Source: Bradyrhizobium sp. 200 (GTDB lineage: Bacteria; Pseudomonadota; Alphaproteobacteria; Rhizobiales; Xanthobacteraceae). From it: a DNA stretch of 64,000 nucleotides. Both the position numbers and the translations under genes were made by a program. The stretch is taken from positions 4,384,001 through 4,448,000 of the forward strand of contig NZ_CP064689.1 of assembly GCF_023100945.1 (NCBI RefSeq). The letters are read 5' to 3'. Within the stretch, counting starts at the first letter, position 1. The number at the start of each line of letters is the position of its first letter. Below, piece by piece: positions 23,978 to 31,771 of the stretch. The notes under the pieces are model-generated. The model saw nothing but the letters and a program-made list of their open reading frames with translations, was not told the origin of the DNA and did no database searches.

Positions 23978-25066
23978 GTGTTGAGCACCACCGACGATCT
24001 TCGAATTAGCGAACTGAAAGAGTTGAGTACGCCGCAGGAGGTGATGCGTGAGATACCGCGCACCTTGACCGCGACGCGGGTGGCGATGGCGGCGCGCAAC
24101 GCCATCCACGCCATGCTGAACGGAACCGACGACCGCCTGCTGGTCGTCGTCGGCCCCTGCTCGGTCCACGATCCCGTCGCCGCCGTTGCCTACGCCGAGC
24201 GCCTCGCCGCCGTGCGGGAAAAGCTCGCCGACCGCCTCGAGATCGTGATGCGCGTCTATTTCGAGAAGCCGCGCACGACGGTCGGATGGAAGGGGCTGAT
24301 CAACGATCCCAACCTCGACGGCAGTTTCGACATCAACAAGGGACTGAGGCTTGCCCGCAACGTGCTTTCCGCCGTGAACAATCTCGGCCTGCCCGCCGGG
24401 ACCGAATTCCTCGACATGACGACGCCGCAATACATCGCCGACCTGATGGCATGGGCGGCGATCGGCGCGCGTACGACGGAGAGCCAGATCCATCGCGAGC
24501 TGGCTTCCGGGCTATCGTGCCCGGTCGGCTTCAAGAACGGTACCGACGGCAATGTCCGCATCGCAGCGGACGCCGTAAAGTCGGCCTCGCATCCGCACCA
24601 TTTCATGGCGGTGACCAAGGGCGGACGCTCGGCGATTGCCGCGACCACCGGCAACGAGGACTGCCACATCATCCTGCGCGGCGGCCACAAGCCGAACTAC
24701 GACCGGGAAAGCGTCGATGCCGCGTGCCTCGAACTTGCCCGCGCCGGCGTGGCGCCGCGCCTCATGATCGACACCAGCCACGCCAACAGTAACAAGAAGC
24801 CGGAGAACCAGCCGCTGGTCGTCGCCGACATCGCGCAGCAGATCTCGAACGGAGAGCCGCGTATCACCGGCGTCATGATCGAGAGCAATCTGGTCGCCGG
24901 CCGCCAGGACGTGGTGCCGGGCAAGCCGCTGACCTTTGGGCAGAGCATCACCGACGGTTGCATCGACTGGGAGACGACGGTGTCCGCACTGAACATGCTG
25001 GCGGACGCGGTAGCGACGCGCCGGAACACGCAACCGCGCGATTTTCGTGGGGAGCGTTCGGCCTAG
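23978..25066 (+). CDS. aroG: 3-deoxy-7-phosphoheptulonate synthase, class I (AroG/AroF/AroH type)
   Basis: 362 residues from GTG 23978 with AGGAG 8 bp upstream. It catalyses PEP plus erythrose-4-phosphate to DAHP, the committed step of aromatic biosynthesis. Signatures: LVVVGPCSVHDPVAA (metal Cys), MRVYFEKPRTTVGWKGLIND, GLRLARNVLSAVNNLGLPAG, SHPHHFMAVTKGGRSAIAAT, CHIILRGGHKPNYD, IDTSHANSNK and GVMIESNLVAGRQDVV. It is preceded by the aromatic leader and attenuator, so transcription should respond to aromatic aminoacyl-tRNA supply. Allosteric type (Phe, Tyr or Trp sensitive) cannot be decided. Confidence 0.95.
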   Translation: MLSTTDDLRISELKELSTPQEVMREIPRTLTATRVAMAARNAIHAMLNGTDDRLLVVVGPCSVHDPVAAVAYAERLAAVREKLADRLEIVMRVYFEKPRTTVGWKGLINDPNLDGSFDINKGLRLARNVLSAVNNLGLPAGTEFLDMTTPQYIADLMAWAAIGARTTESQIHRELASGLSCPVGFKNGTDGNVRIAADAVKSASHPHHFMAVTKGGRSAIAATTGNEDCHIILRGGHKPNYDRESVDAACLELARAGVAPRLMIDTSHANSNKKPENQPLVVADIAQQISNGEPRITGVMIESNLVAGRQDVVPGKPLTFGQSITDGCIDWETTVSALNMLADAVATRRNTQPRDFRGERSA

Positions 25067-25088
25067 CCGGTCGGGTCGAATAATTTCC

Positions 25089-25119
25089 GAGCAGGGCACG
25101 CGATCAGCGCGCCCTGCTC
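25089..25119 (+). terminator. Inverted repeat after aroG, possible terminator
   Basis: GAGCAGGGCACGC pairs with GCGCGCCCTGCTC with one mismatch across the 5-nt loop GATCA. There is no clear T tract, so it may be rho-assisted or an RNA-stabilising hairpin. Confidence 0.4.
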
Positions 25120-25296
25120 CGGCCGTTTCATTGCAGCTATATTGCGATCCGGAGCTTCACCAAAGCGGCCGCTCGCCCCGCGGACGCGCTCGAAGCCGGC
25201 CCGACAAAAAATCGACCAACCTGTGGCGTAGTTCACATCAGAAAATAGCACTTCGGAATATTGCCTTGTCGGGTCGCTGTCTCCAACGAGGTCCTC

Positions 25297-25530
25297 ATGA
25301 AACCACTGCCGAGCAACTTGAGCGCCGACGACCTGCGTACCTACCGCTGGCGGACCCGCGGCCTATACCTGTCCTATTTGGCCGCCATCATAGTCGCGAT
25401 TGCCCTCACCATCACGAACCGGCCCGCAAGCGAACTCAGGGCGTCGAACGAAATCCAGATGGCGCGCCTGAAAGGCTCATCAGTATCCATCGACGTTCCG
25501 GCAGCAGGCAGGCCTTTCGCCAAGCCGTAA
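25297..25530 (+). CDS. Small membrane protein, 77 aa
   Basis: MKPLPSNLSADDLRTYRWRT then a helix LYLSYLAAIIVAIALTITNR and a soluble tail. GAGG lies about 6 bp before the start. No family recognised; single-pass inner membrane protein with the C-terminus likely periplasmic. Confidence 0.5.
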   Translation: MKPLPSNLSADDLRTYRWRTRGLYLSYLAAIIVAIALTITNRPASELRASNEIQMARLKGSSVSIDVPAAGRPFAKP

Positions 25531-25580
25531 GCCGCGGCGGGCCGACAACTCAAACACATTCATTTTTTGGAAATAGTGCA

Positions 25581-25913
25581 ATGATTAAGCCGATCATTCG
25601 ATTGCTCTCGATTGCCGTCCTGCTTGCTCCAGGTTCAGCGTTTGCCGAAGCTGAGCAGGCTCGCGTTCAATTTTGTTGGGCAACGGGGAAATTTGACCAT
25701 ACCATCTACTACGCCGAAGTTGAGAACCGCGAAGACCGGCAGGCCAGCTTCGATGAGTTACTCGATATTTCAGGCATCGATCACTACGCCGTGAAATGCA
25801 GCACCTCAGATTCTACAACGCATCGCGCGGCGCGCGCGAAATTATTGAAGGATTGGCTAGGGTCCGAGTTCGAAATCGTGAACACCACGTTCCTGTCGGA
25901 TCTTGATTACTAG
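25581..25913 (+). CDS. Secreted hypothetical protein
   Basis: 110 residues with signal peptide MIKPIIRLLSIAVLLAPGSA (cleavage near FAEA). The mature domain (ARVQFCWATGKFDHTIYYAE ... HYAVKCSTSDSTTHRAARAK) has two cysteines that may form a disulfide. No family recognised. Confidence 0.65.
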   Translation: MIKPIIRLLSIAVLLAPGSAFAEAEQARVQFCWATGKFDHTIYYAEVENREDRQASFDELLDISGIDHYAVKCSTSDSTTHRAARAKLLKDWLGSEFEIVNTTFLSDLDY

Positions 25914-25983
25914 CCGCGCCGACGACGTCGAAAAACGACTGGCGAACGACTGCGATCTCCCGGGGCAGCGATCGGCGCGCGTT

Positions 25984-26238
25984 CTAGCAGCCGCGGCAGA
26001 TGCTCTTGATCTTGCGGTCGAGCGCTGCGTTTTCCTTGCTCAAGGGATCGTTCGGATCGGTCTGCTCCTTGCCGCTGTTGGGCAAGTCGCTCGGACGCGG
26101 CTGCCGGTGGCCGACCGGCGCCTGTATCACCCCTCCGCCTCCGCCCGAATTCTTCGAAACGGACGAGGACCCTTGCGCGAACGCGTCCGGACCGCCGATC
26201 AGAACCATCAGTGCTAATGAAAGGATTGTTTTTCGCAT
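25984..26238 (-). CDS. Small secreted protein
   Basis: 84 residues: signal peptide MRKTILSLALMVLIGGPDAF, a Ser/Gly-rich linker (QGSSSVSKNSGGGGGVIQAP) and a C-terminus ending KENAALDRKIKSICRGC. Secreted proteins ending in a D-R-K-I-x-x-I-C-R-x-C-type tail recur in Bradyrhizobium; function unknown. Confidence 0.65.
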   Translation of the reverse strand: MRKTILSLALMVLIGGPDAFAQGSSSVSKNSGGGGGVIQAPVGHRQPRPSDLPNSGKEQTDPNDPLSKENAALDRKIKSICRGC

Positions 26239-26265
26239 TCTGGTTCTCCCGTCTTTCTGTTCTTT

Positions 26266-26472
26266 CTATCGCACTGGCGCGTCGATCGTTGCGCAATTGC
26301 GGCGTCCCTGGGCAGCGCAGTCCTGCGCCTTTCGTACATCGGCCATCGTGCCCAGCAACCAGATTCCGGCCGCTACCAGCACCACGAAGAAGCCGAGCAT
26401 CACCGCGTTTTCGATGCCGCGATTGCCCTCATCTTCCGGCGGCTCCCGTTTTCCCTCGCCGTCCTCCGTCAT
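26266..26472 (-). CDS. Small membrane protein overlapping epmB
   Basis: 68 residues from ATG 26472: acidic N-terminus (MTEDGEGKREPPEDEGNRGI), one helix (AVMLGFFVVLVAAGIWLLGT) and a Cys-containing tail. It starts 9 bp after the epmB stop (26481) and may be translated from the same message. No family recognised. Confidence 0.5.
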   Translation of the reverse strand: MTEDGEGKREPPEDEGNRGIENAVMLGFFVVLVAAGIWLLGTMADVRKAQDCAAQGRRNCATIDAPVR

Positions 26473-26480
26473 CTCTTGGA

Positions 26481-27572
26481 TCACGGCTTTGGCGGATAGA
26501 GATGAACGTCGCCGCAATAGTCGACGATACGATACTGCGCGTCCGAGCATAGTTCACTTTCGCTGGAACTTGGATGCGACAAATAATTCGGGCCAATCGG
26601 CGCCTTTCCGCGACCGCCGGGAATATCGAGCACATATTCCGGCTGGCACAGGCCGGAAACGCGGCCCCGCAAGCGGCGCATCAGTTCCTGGCCCTCCGCG
26701 ATCGTGGTTCGCAGATGCGCGGTTCCCGGCGCCAGATCGCCATGATGCAGATAATACGGTTTGATTCGATTTTCGACAAAAGTCCGCATCAGCGCTTCCA
26801 GAACAGCCGCATCGTCATTGACGCCGCGAAGCAGCACGGTCTGGCTCACCAGCGGAATGCCGGCATCAGTGAGCCGCGCGCAGGCCAAGCGCGGCTCATC
26901 AGACAGTTCGCGTGGATGGTTGGCATGAACGGCGATCCAGGTCGTCGCGCCGTCAACGCGCAACGCCCTGATCATCTCGCCATCGATTCGCGCCGGCGCC
27001 GCCACGGGCACGCGGGTGTGGATGCGAACGATCCTGACATGATCGATGGCTGCGAGGTCTGTCATGATCTCGGCGAGCCGCCGCGGCGACAGCATCAGCG
27101 GATCGCCACCGGTCAGGATGACTTCCCAGATTTCCTTGTGGGTGCGGATATAGTCCAGCGCGTCGCGATAGGCCGCCTCCGACAGCGCCGTCGCCTTGCC
27201 CGGCCCGACCATCTCGCGGCGAAAGCAGAACCGGCAATATACCGCGCAGACATGCACCAGCTTGAACAGCACGCGATCGGGATAGCGATGGACGATGCCG
27301 GGGACCGGCGAGTGCGCGTCGTCGCCGATCGGATCAGCGTGTTCGCCTGGCTCGCTCACCAATTCCAGCGCGTTCGGAATGAATTGCCGCGCGATCGGAT
27401 CGTCAGGGTCCTCCGTATCGATCAGGCCGGCGATATCTGATGTCACGGCGATGGCATAGCGCGCGGCGACCCGCTCGAGGTCGGCCAGATCGGTCGGCTT
27501 CGCCAACCCGCGCTCGACGAGATCGGCCGGCTGCCGCAGCGTTGCCGCCAGTTTCGGATCTATCCTGTTCAT
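26481..27572 (-). CDS. epmB: Lysine 2,3-aminomutase-like radical SAM protein (EF-P lysine modification, EpmB type)
   Basis: 363 residues from ATG 27572. The radical SAM cluster motif C-x3-C-x2-C is CAVYCRFCFRRE, followed by VILTGGDPLMLSPRRLAEI and HANHPRELSD, and PLVSQTVLLRGVNDDAAVLE. The PLP lysine region near IPGGRGKAP is present. In E. coli EpmB makes (R)-beta-lysine from lysine for attachment to EF-P. Its start overlaps the epmA stop (ATGA) and efp lies divergently 1.5 kb away, which supports this role over bulk lysine catabolism. Confidence 0.9.
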   Translation of the reverse strand: MNRIDPKLAATLRQPADLVERGLAKPTDLADLERVAARYAIAVTSDIAGLIDTEDPDDPIARQFIPNALELVSEPGEHADPIGDDAHSPVPGIVHRYPDRVLFKLVHVCAVYCRFCFRREMVGPGKATALSEAAYRDALDYIRTHKEIWEVILTGGDPLMLSPRRLAEIMTDLAAIDHVRIVRIHTRVPVAAPARIDGEMIRALRVDGATTWIAVHANHPRELSDEPRLACARLTDAGIPLVSQTVLLRGVNDDAAVLEALMRTFVENRIKPYYLHHGDLAPGTAHLRTTIAEGQELMRRLRGRVSGLCQPEYVLDIPGGRGKAPIGPNYLSHPSSSESELCSDAQYRIVDYCGDVHLYPPKP

Positions 27573-28621
27573 GTCTCTCCTGCCGGTGGCGTCCACACCA
27601 CCTGATCGACCCGCAGCGCGCCGCTGGCCAGCATCACCAGCCGGTCGAAACCGAGGGCAACGCCGCTCGATGGCGGCATCGCGGCGACGGCTGCGAGAAA
27701 ATCCTCATCCAGCGGGTAGCGCTCGCCATAGCGCCGCTCCTTCTCATCCATATCAGCGGCGAAACGGCGGCGCTGCTCGGCGGCCTCGGTCAATTCGCCA
27801 AATCCATTGGCGAGTTCGACGCCGCAGGCATAGACCTCAAAACGTTCGGCGACGCGCGGATCGGCGGCCTTCGTCCGCGCCAGTGCGGCTTCCGGTGCCG
27901 GATATTCGAACAACACGGTCAAACGCCCCTGCCCCAGGTAAGGTTCGATATGCTCGACCAGCACCTTGCTGAAAATGTCCGACCAGGTGTCGTCCTCCGT
28001 GACGCGCACCCGCGCGCGCGCCGCCGCCGCAAGCGCCGCGCGATCGCCTTCGCCATTCGCAATCGTGGCCAAAAGATCGATTCCCGCAAAGCGCTCGAAT
28101 GCCGCCGCCACCGTCAACAGTTCCGGTTCAGTGAAGGGATCGGCCATTCTGCCCCGAAACGAAAACCGGCCGATCCCGGTTGCCTCTGCCGCATGTGCGA
28201 TCACGACGATGGTGTCGGCCATGACAGCGTCATAGCTGGCGTCGGCGCGGTACCATTCCAGCATCGTGAATTCGGGCAGATGCAGATCGCCGCGCTCGCG
28301 ATCGCGGAACACGCGCGCGAACTCGAATATCCTGGCTTCGCCGGCGGCGAGCAGTTTTTTGGCGGCGAACTCCGGCGAGGTCCGCAAATAGCGTGTCGCG
28401 CGGGTGCCATCGCCGCTTGTCAGCTCTGTGCGCGGGGCATGCAAATGCGTTTCGTTGCCCGGCGATATCTGGAGCACGGCGGTCTCCACCTCGCTAAAAC
28501 CCTGCTCATCGAACCAGGCTCGCACCACCCGGGTGATCGCGCTTCGCGCCATCAGGAACGGCCTTCGATCGGCATGCCGCGCGGGCGACCACCATGGCGA
28601 CGGCTGGTCGGTCCCAACCAT
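27569..28621 (-). CDS. epmA: EF-P lysine lysyltransferase (EpmA/GenX/PoxA)
   Basis: 350 residues from ATG 28621 (AAGGA upstream; a GTG at 28645 is an alternative). It is a class II lysyl-tRNA synthetase catalytic core without the anticodon-binding domain: RSAITRVVRAWFDEQGFSEV (motif 1 area), FRDRERGDLHLPEFTMLEWY (motif 2), and SSGVALGFDRLVMLASGALR (motif 3). It transfers (R)-beta-lysine to EF-P. It is translationally coupled to epmB and divergent from efp. Confidence 0.92.
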   Translation of the reverse strand: MVGTDQPSPWWSPARHADRRPFLMARSAITRVVRAWFDEQGFSEVETAVLQISPGNETHLHAPRTELTSGDGTRATRYLRTSPEFAAKKLLAAGEARIFEFARVFRDRERGDLHLPEFTMLEWYRADASYDAVMADTIVVIAHAAEATGIGRFSFRGRMADPFTEPELLTVAAAFERFAGIDLLATIANGEGDRAALAAAARARVRVTEDDTWSDIFSKVLVEHIEPYLGQGRLTVLFEYPAPEAALARTKAADPRVAERFEVYACGVELANGFGELTEAAEQRRRFAADMDEKERRYGERYPLDEDFLAAVAAMPPSSGVALGFDRLVMLASGALRVDQVVWTPPAGET

Positions 28622-28645
28622 CAGCAACGGTCCTTGGCCAGCCAC

Positions 28646-29083
28646 GGAGCGTTCTCCGCAGCGCCTAAACGGGCATTCAAGGAATCGGCAAATACCATTG
28701 AATTTGTTCGCCTTTCTCTATGATGCCACCAGCAGGCGGCAAACTCGCGCGCTTAATCCATCTTGTCATGACGAAACCCGCTCGCCTTGTCCATTCGCTT
28801 AGAAAGCCAGGGTAACTCGCTGAGCTTTCGGGCTTCTGCGCGTCCCTTGAAAATTTGCGTGAGGCCATCGGTATCGGCCGCCACCGTCAAATCACCTCGC
28901 CGGAGTCGGCCAATAGACCCGGCGAAACACGGCCGTTTGCGGCTCCGAGCAGGCTCCGGAGCGGTAGTAAAACGGCTGGCATCGACGGGCAAAATCAGTA
29001 TGTTGCAGCCCGAAACCGCCTTATTGGCCCCACGGACGCCCATGTCCGGATTGGCTGAAGGCCAGAAATTCAGGAAAACAGCT
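28646..29083. other. Intergenic region between epmA and efp, 438 bp
   Basis: Divergent promoter region for the two EF-P maturation genes and efp. Short overlapping frames are visible but none has a ribosome-binding site or family resemblance. An in-frame ATG at 29042 could extend EF-P by 14 residues. Confidence 0.4.
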
Positions 29084-29650
29084 TTGAAAGTCATCGCCAG
29101 TTCTATCCGCAAGGGCAACATCATCGAGCAGGACGGCAGGCTCTATGTCGTGCTGTCGGCGGAAAACATTCATCCCGGCAAGGGAACTCCGGTCAGCCAG
29201 ATCGAAATGCGCCGCATCGGCGACGGCGTGAAGGTGTCGGAACGCTACAAGACCACCGATCAGGTCGAGAAGGCGACCGTCGAGGACCGCAACTTCAACT
29301 ACCTCTACGAGGATGCCGACGGCTTCCATTTCATGAACAACGAGACCTATGATCAGGTCCAGGTGTCGAAGGAGATCGTCGGATCGTCCGCGCCCTATCT
29401 GCAGGAAAACATGACCGTGAAGCTGTCGATGCACGACATGAATCCTGTCGCTATCCAGCTACCGCAGCGGGCGACGCTGGAAGTCGTGGAAACCGAGCCG
29501 GTCACCAAGGGTCAGACCGCGTCTTCCTCCTACAAGCCTGCTATCCTCTCCAACGGCGTGCGCACCGCGGTGCCGCCGCATATCGGAACGGGAACGCGGA
29601 TCGTGGTCATGACCGAGGACGGCTCCTACGTCGAGCGCGCAAAGGATTAG
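29084..29650 (+). CDS. efp: Translation elongation factor P
   Basis: 188 residues, the standard EF-P length, if started at TTG 29084 (AGGAAA upstream). KOW-like domain [21 protein letters not shown] then [20 protein letters not shown]; the Lys in HPGKGTP (residue 33 here) is the site modified by EpmA/EpmB. Domains II and III follow: [20 protein letters not shown] and a C-terminal OB fold ending [20 protein letters not shown]. It rescues ribosomes stalled at polyproline. epmA/epmB are divergent neighbours. Confidence 0.95.
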   Translation: MKVIASSIRKGNIIEQDGRLYVVLSAENIHPGKGTPVSQIEMRRIGDGVKVSERYKTTDQVEKATVEDRNFNYLYEDADGFHFMNNETYDQVQVSKEIVGSSAPYLQENMTVKLSMHDMNPVAIQLPQRATLEVVETEPVTKGQTASSSYKPAILSNGVRTAVPPHIGTGTRIVVMTEDGSYVERAKD

Positions 29651-29694
29651 GATCGCGCACTGGAATTAAGGGGCACGCGCCGGGGGCGATTGCA

Positions 29695-31284
29695 TTGGAT
29701 ACAATGGCTGTCCGCTTGCTCAGGCGTTGGCTGGCAGCCCTTTGTTTGCTCCCGGCCGGGCTCACCGCAGCCGCTGCCGCCGAATTCCGGACGCCGTCGA
29801 TCACAGCCGTGCGCGTCGAATGGCGGGCGGTTCTCGATCAGCTCCGCACCGAGATCGCCACCCGGCCTGCGATCGCTTCCCGATTTACGTTCGCCGGCCA
29901 GCGGCGCGTGCCGGCATGGGATCCACGCTCTGCGCCCGCGCTGGTGCAACTGAACGCCATCAACGCAAGCCTGTTCGCCGGGATCGGACGCAGTCCGGTG
30001 CCGGTGCTGTTGCCGTTCGATACCGCTGGCTATCTCGAAGGCCAGGCCGACGGCACATCGCTGCCGCTGTCGCGCTATCAGGCCGATTTCCGTCCCGCCG
30101 ACCTGTTTCATGCCGGCCCGTCCGGCTACGACGCGGTGTTTTCGTTGCTGCCGGACGCAGGCACAAATCTGCCGTCGCGGACTTTCGCCAGGCCGGTCGA
30201 AGTGCAGATCACCGGCTCGATCCTCGTCTACGACCTCGCCGATCCGCTTGGCGGCAAGGGTACGCCGGTCAAGGCGCTGGCGGCCCAGTTCCCCGACATG
30301 CGCCGCTTCATCCGCGAAGGCTATGTGCGCTACGCCTTCACGCGCTTCGGGGTGCCCTATGTGGTGTCGATCCAGTGCCTCGATTCGGCGCCGCGGGCGC
30401 GGCGGCTAGCCTGCCGCGAAGCCTATCCGATTGCCGAGCGGTTCCTGAAGGCCTTGCGCATCACGGGCGGACAACCGTCGCGGCCGCGCCATGACATTCC
30501 ATCTGTGATCGTCGAACGGCCGAGGGCGGTTTCGCCCGACTTCACCTATTACCCGGGCGGCGACATCATCGCCCGTAGCAGCGCGCGTCGGCGCGGCGGA
30601 CGCGCCGATTTCGCGGCCTATTCGCAAATCCGTTTTCCGCTCGAGAAAGCCCCGGCTGCCATCCGCTCGCAATCCTTTGGCAAGAAAAAGTCCGGGGAGG
30701 GCCGCGGCGTCTATCCGTGGCGGGACAATTTTTGTGAAGCCCGCAGCTTCCAGGTCGGGCAATGCGCCGCCGGCTTCGGGCATCAGGGCCAGGACGTCCG
30801 GCCTGCCCCCTGCCCGCCGAACAGCAACAGCGAAAGCAGTTGCCATCCGAGGAAGCAGGCCGTCGTGGCCGTGCGCGACGGCATCCTGATCCGTTCACTG
30901 AAGCAGCAGGCGGCAACGCTGCAGATCAACACCCGCACTGAGCACATCCGTTTTCGCTACATGCACATGAACCCGTCGGCGATGGATGCGGACGGCATTC
31001 TCAACGGGCGCCGGGTCGCCGAGGGCGAGAAGATCGGTGTGGTCTCCAACTATCTCGATTTCCCGAACGGCACCTCGTACCACCTTCACTTCGACGTGCA
31101 GGTATTCACGCGCGACGGCTGGATCTGGGTCAACCCCTACACCACCCTGATCGCGTCCTATGAACGGATGATCCGCGGCCGCGGCCGCGAGATCGGCACC
31201 GATTCCCCGATAGCCGCCACCGTCGCGCACGCGCTGCCGGGGGATGTGCTGCGTCACATTGCCCGCGAAGGCCGCGAGAACTAG
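29695..31284 (+). CDS. Secreted M23-like peptidase-domain protein
   Basis: 529 residues with a signal peptide (LLRRWLAALCLLPAGLTAAA). The N-terminal ~350 residues are of no recognised family. The C-terminal region carries Peptidase_M23-like motifs: GFGHQGQDVRP (H-x3-D zinc site), TRTEHIRFRYMHMNPSAMDA, and SYHLHFDVQVFTRDGWIWVN (H-x-H). The zinc ligands appear intact, so it may be a peptidoglycan hydrolase. Two large cysteine-rich inserts (CPPNSNSESSCH) are unusual for the family. A degenerate IS remnant starts right at its stop codon. Confidence 0.75.
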   Translation: MDTMAVRLLRRWLAALCLLPAGLTAAAAAEFRTPSITAVRVEWRAVLDQLRTEIATRPAIASRFTFAGQRRVPAWDPRSAPALVQLNAINASLFAGIGRSPVPVLLPFDTAGYLEGQADGTSLPLSRYQADFRPADLFHAGPSGYDAVFSLLPDAGTNLPSRTFARPVEVQITGSILVYDLADPLGGKGTPVKALAAQFPDMRRFIREGYVRYAFTRFGVPYVVSIQCLDSAPRARRLACREAYPIAERFLKALRITGGQPSRPRHDIPSVIVERPRAVSPDFTYYPGGDIIARSSARRRGGRADFAAYSQIRFPLEKAPAAIRSQSFGKKKSGEGRGVYPWRDNFCEARSFQVGQCAAGFGHQGQDVRPAPCPPNSNSESSCHPRKQAVVAVRDGILIRSLKQQAATLQINTRTEHIRFRYMHMNPSAMDADGILNGRRVAEGEKIGVVSNYLDFPNGTSYHLHFDVQVFTRDGWIWVNPYTTLIASYERMIRGRGREIGTDSPIAATVAHALPGDVLRHIAREGREN

Positions 31285-31560
31285 GGCGGTGGACTCGTTA
31301 GCGCGTAGCCAGAATCGGATTGATGCGAGTTTGACGAACGCCAGATAGTTGGCTGCGAGCTTGTCACATCGGGCCGCGACACGGGCGACAGTGCTTGATC
31401 TTGCTGAAGAACCGCAGGTTGCGTGCGCGATAGAGATAGTGGCTGAAGCAGATCGGGTCTTTGCGGTTTCGTTTCGGCGGAATGTTTGCCCACGCTCCTT
31501 GCTGGATGTCCCCGCGCATCATCCATATTCCGCGACGCCAAGCGGTTGGCGTTGACGCCT
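31282..31560 (-). pseudogene. IS5-family transposase remnant
   Basis: The minus strand retains GAWANIPPKRNRKDPICFSH, RARNLRFFSKIKHC, and, in another frame, CDKLAANYLAFVKLASIRFW with LRANESTAL and a stop at 31282-31284. These are C-terminal transposase signatures of IS5-like elements, interrupted by frameshifts and small deletions. The 5' half is missing. It abuts the M23 gene stop and lies just before the thr leader. Confidence 0.75.
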
Positions 31561-31586
31561 GAGCGTTTTGCTGCCATATGCAGCGC

Positions 31587-31664
31587 ATGAAAAAGCTTCT
31601 ATCAGCCGCATTGACCACCACGGCGACCGCTTACGGCGGATCGCCTTCTGGTTGCGCGCGCTAG
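31587..31664 (+). CDS. Threonine-rich leader peptide of the ThrRS attenuator
   Basis: 25 codons: MKKLLSAALTTTATAYGGSP then SGCAR and stop; an in-frame ATG at 31578 would add three residues. Codons 10-12 and 14 are threonine (ACC ACC ACG . ACC). It stands immediately before a strong terminator hairpin and a ThrRS gene, so it is a good candidate for sensing charged tRNA-Thr. There is no clear SD, which is a weakness of the call. Confidence 0.65.
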   Translation: MKKLLSAALTTTATAYGGSPSGCAR

Positions 31665-31727
31665 AGACAAGCGTACTTCACCCAGAAAAGGCCCCGCCGG
31701 CGACGGACGGGGCCTTTTCTGGTTTTT
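31622..31727 (+). promoter_or_regulatory. Candidate threonine attenuator
   Basis: Segment 1 GGCGACC (31622-31628, over the Thr codons) can pair with GGATCGCC (31638-31645). CCTTCTGG (31644-31651) can pair with CCAGAAAAGG (31682-31691, two-base bulge) as an antiterminator. The latter strand is also the left arm of the terminator. A ribosome stalled on the Thr codons would cover segment 1 and leave the antiterminator free to form. Pairing was done by eye. Confidence 0.6.
31682..31727 (+). terminator. Strong terminator/attenuator hairpin before the ThrRS-like gene
   Basis: A perfect 15-bp stem: CCAGAAAAGGCCCCG (31682-31696) and CGGGGCCTTTTCTGG (31708-31722), 11-nt loop, then TTTTT (31723-31727). 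It ends 44 bp upstream of the ThrRS-like start. Confidence 0.9.
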
Positions 31728-31771
31728 GATGGTCCCCGTCCGCGCTTTTTCCCGTCACAAGGAACATAGCC

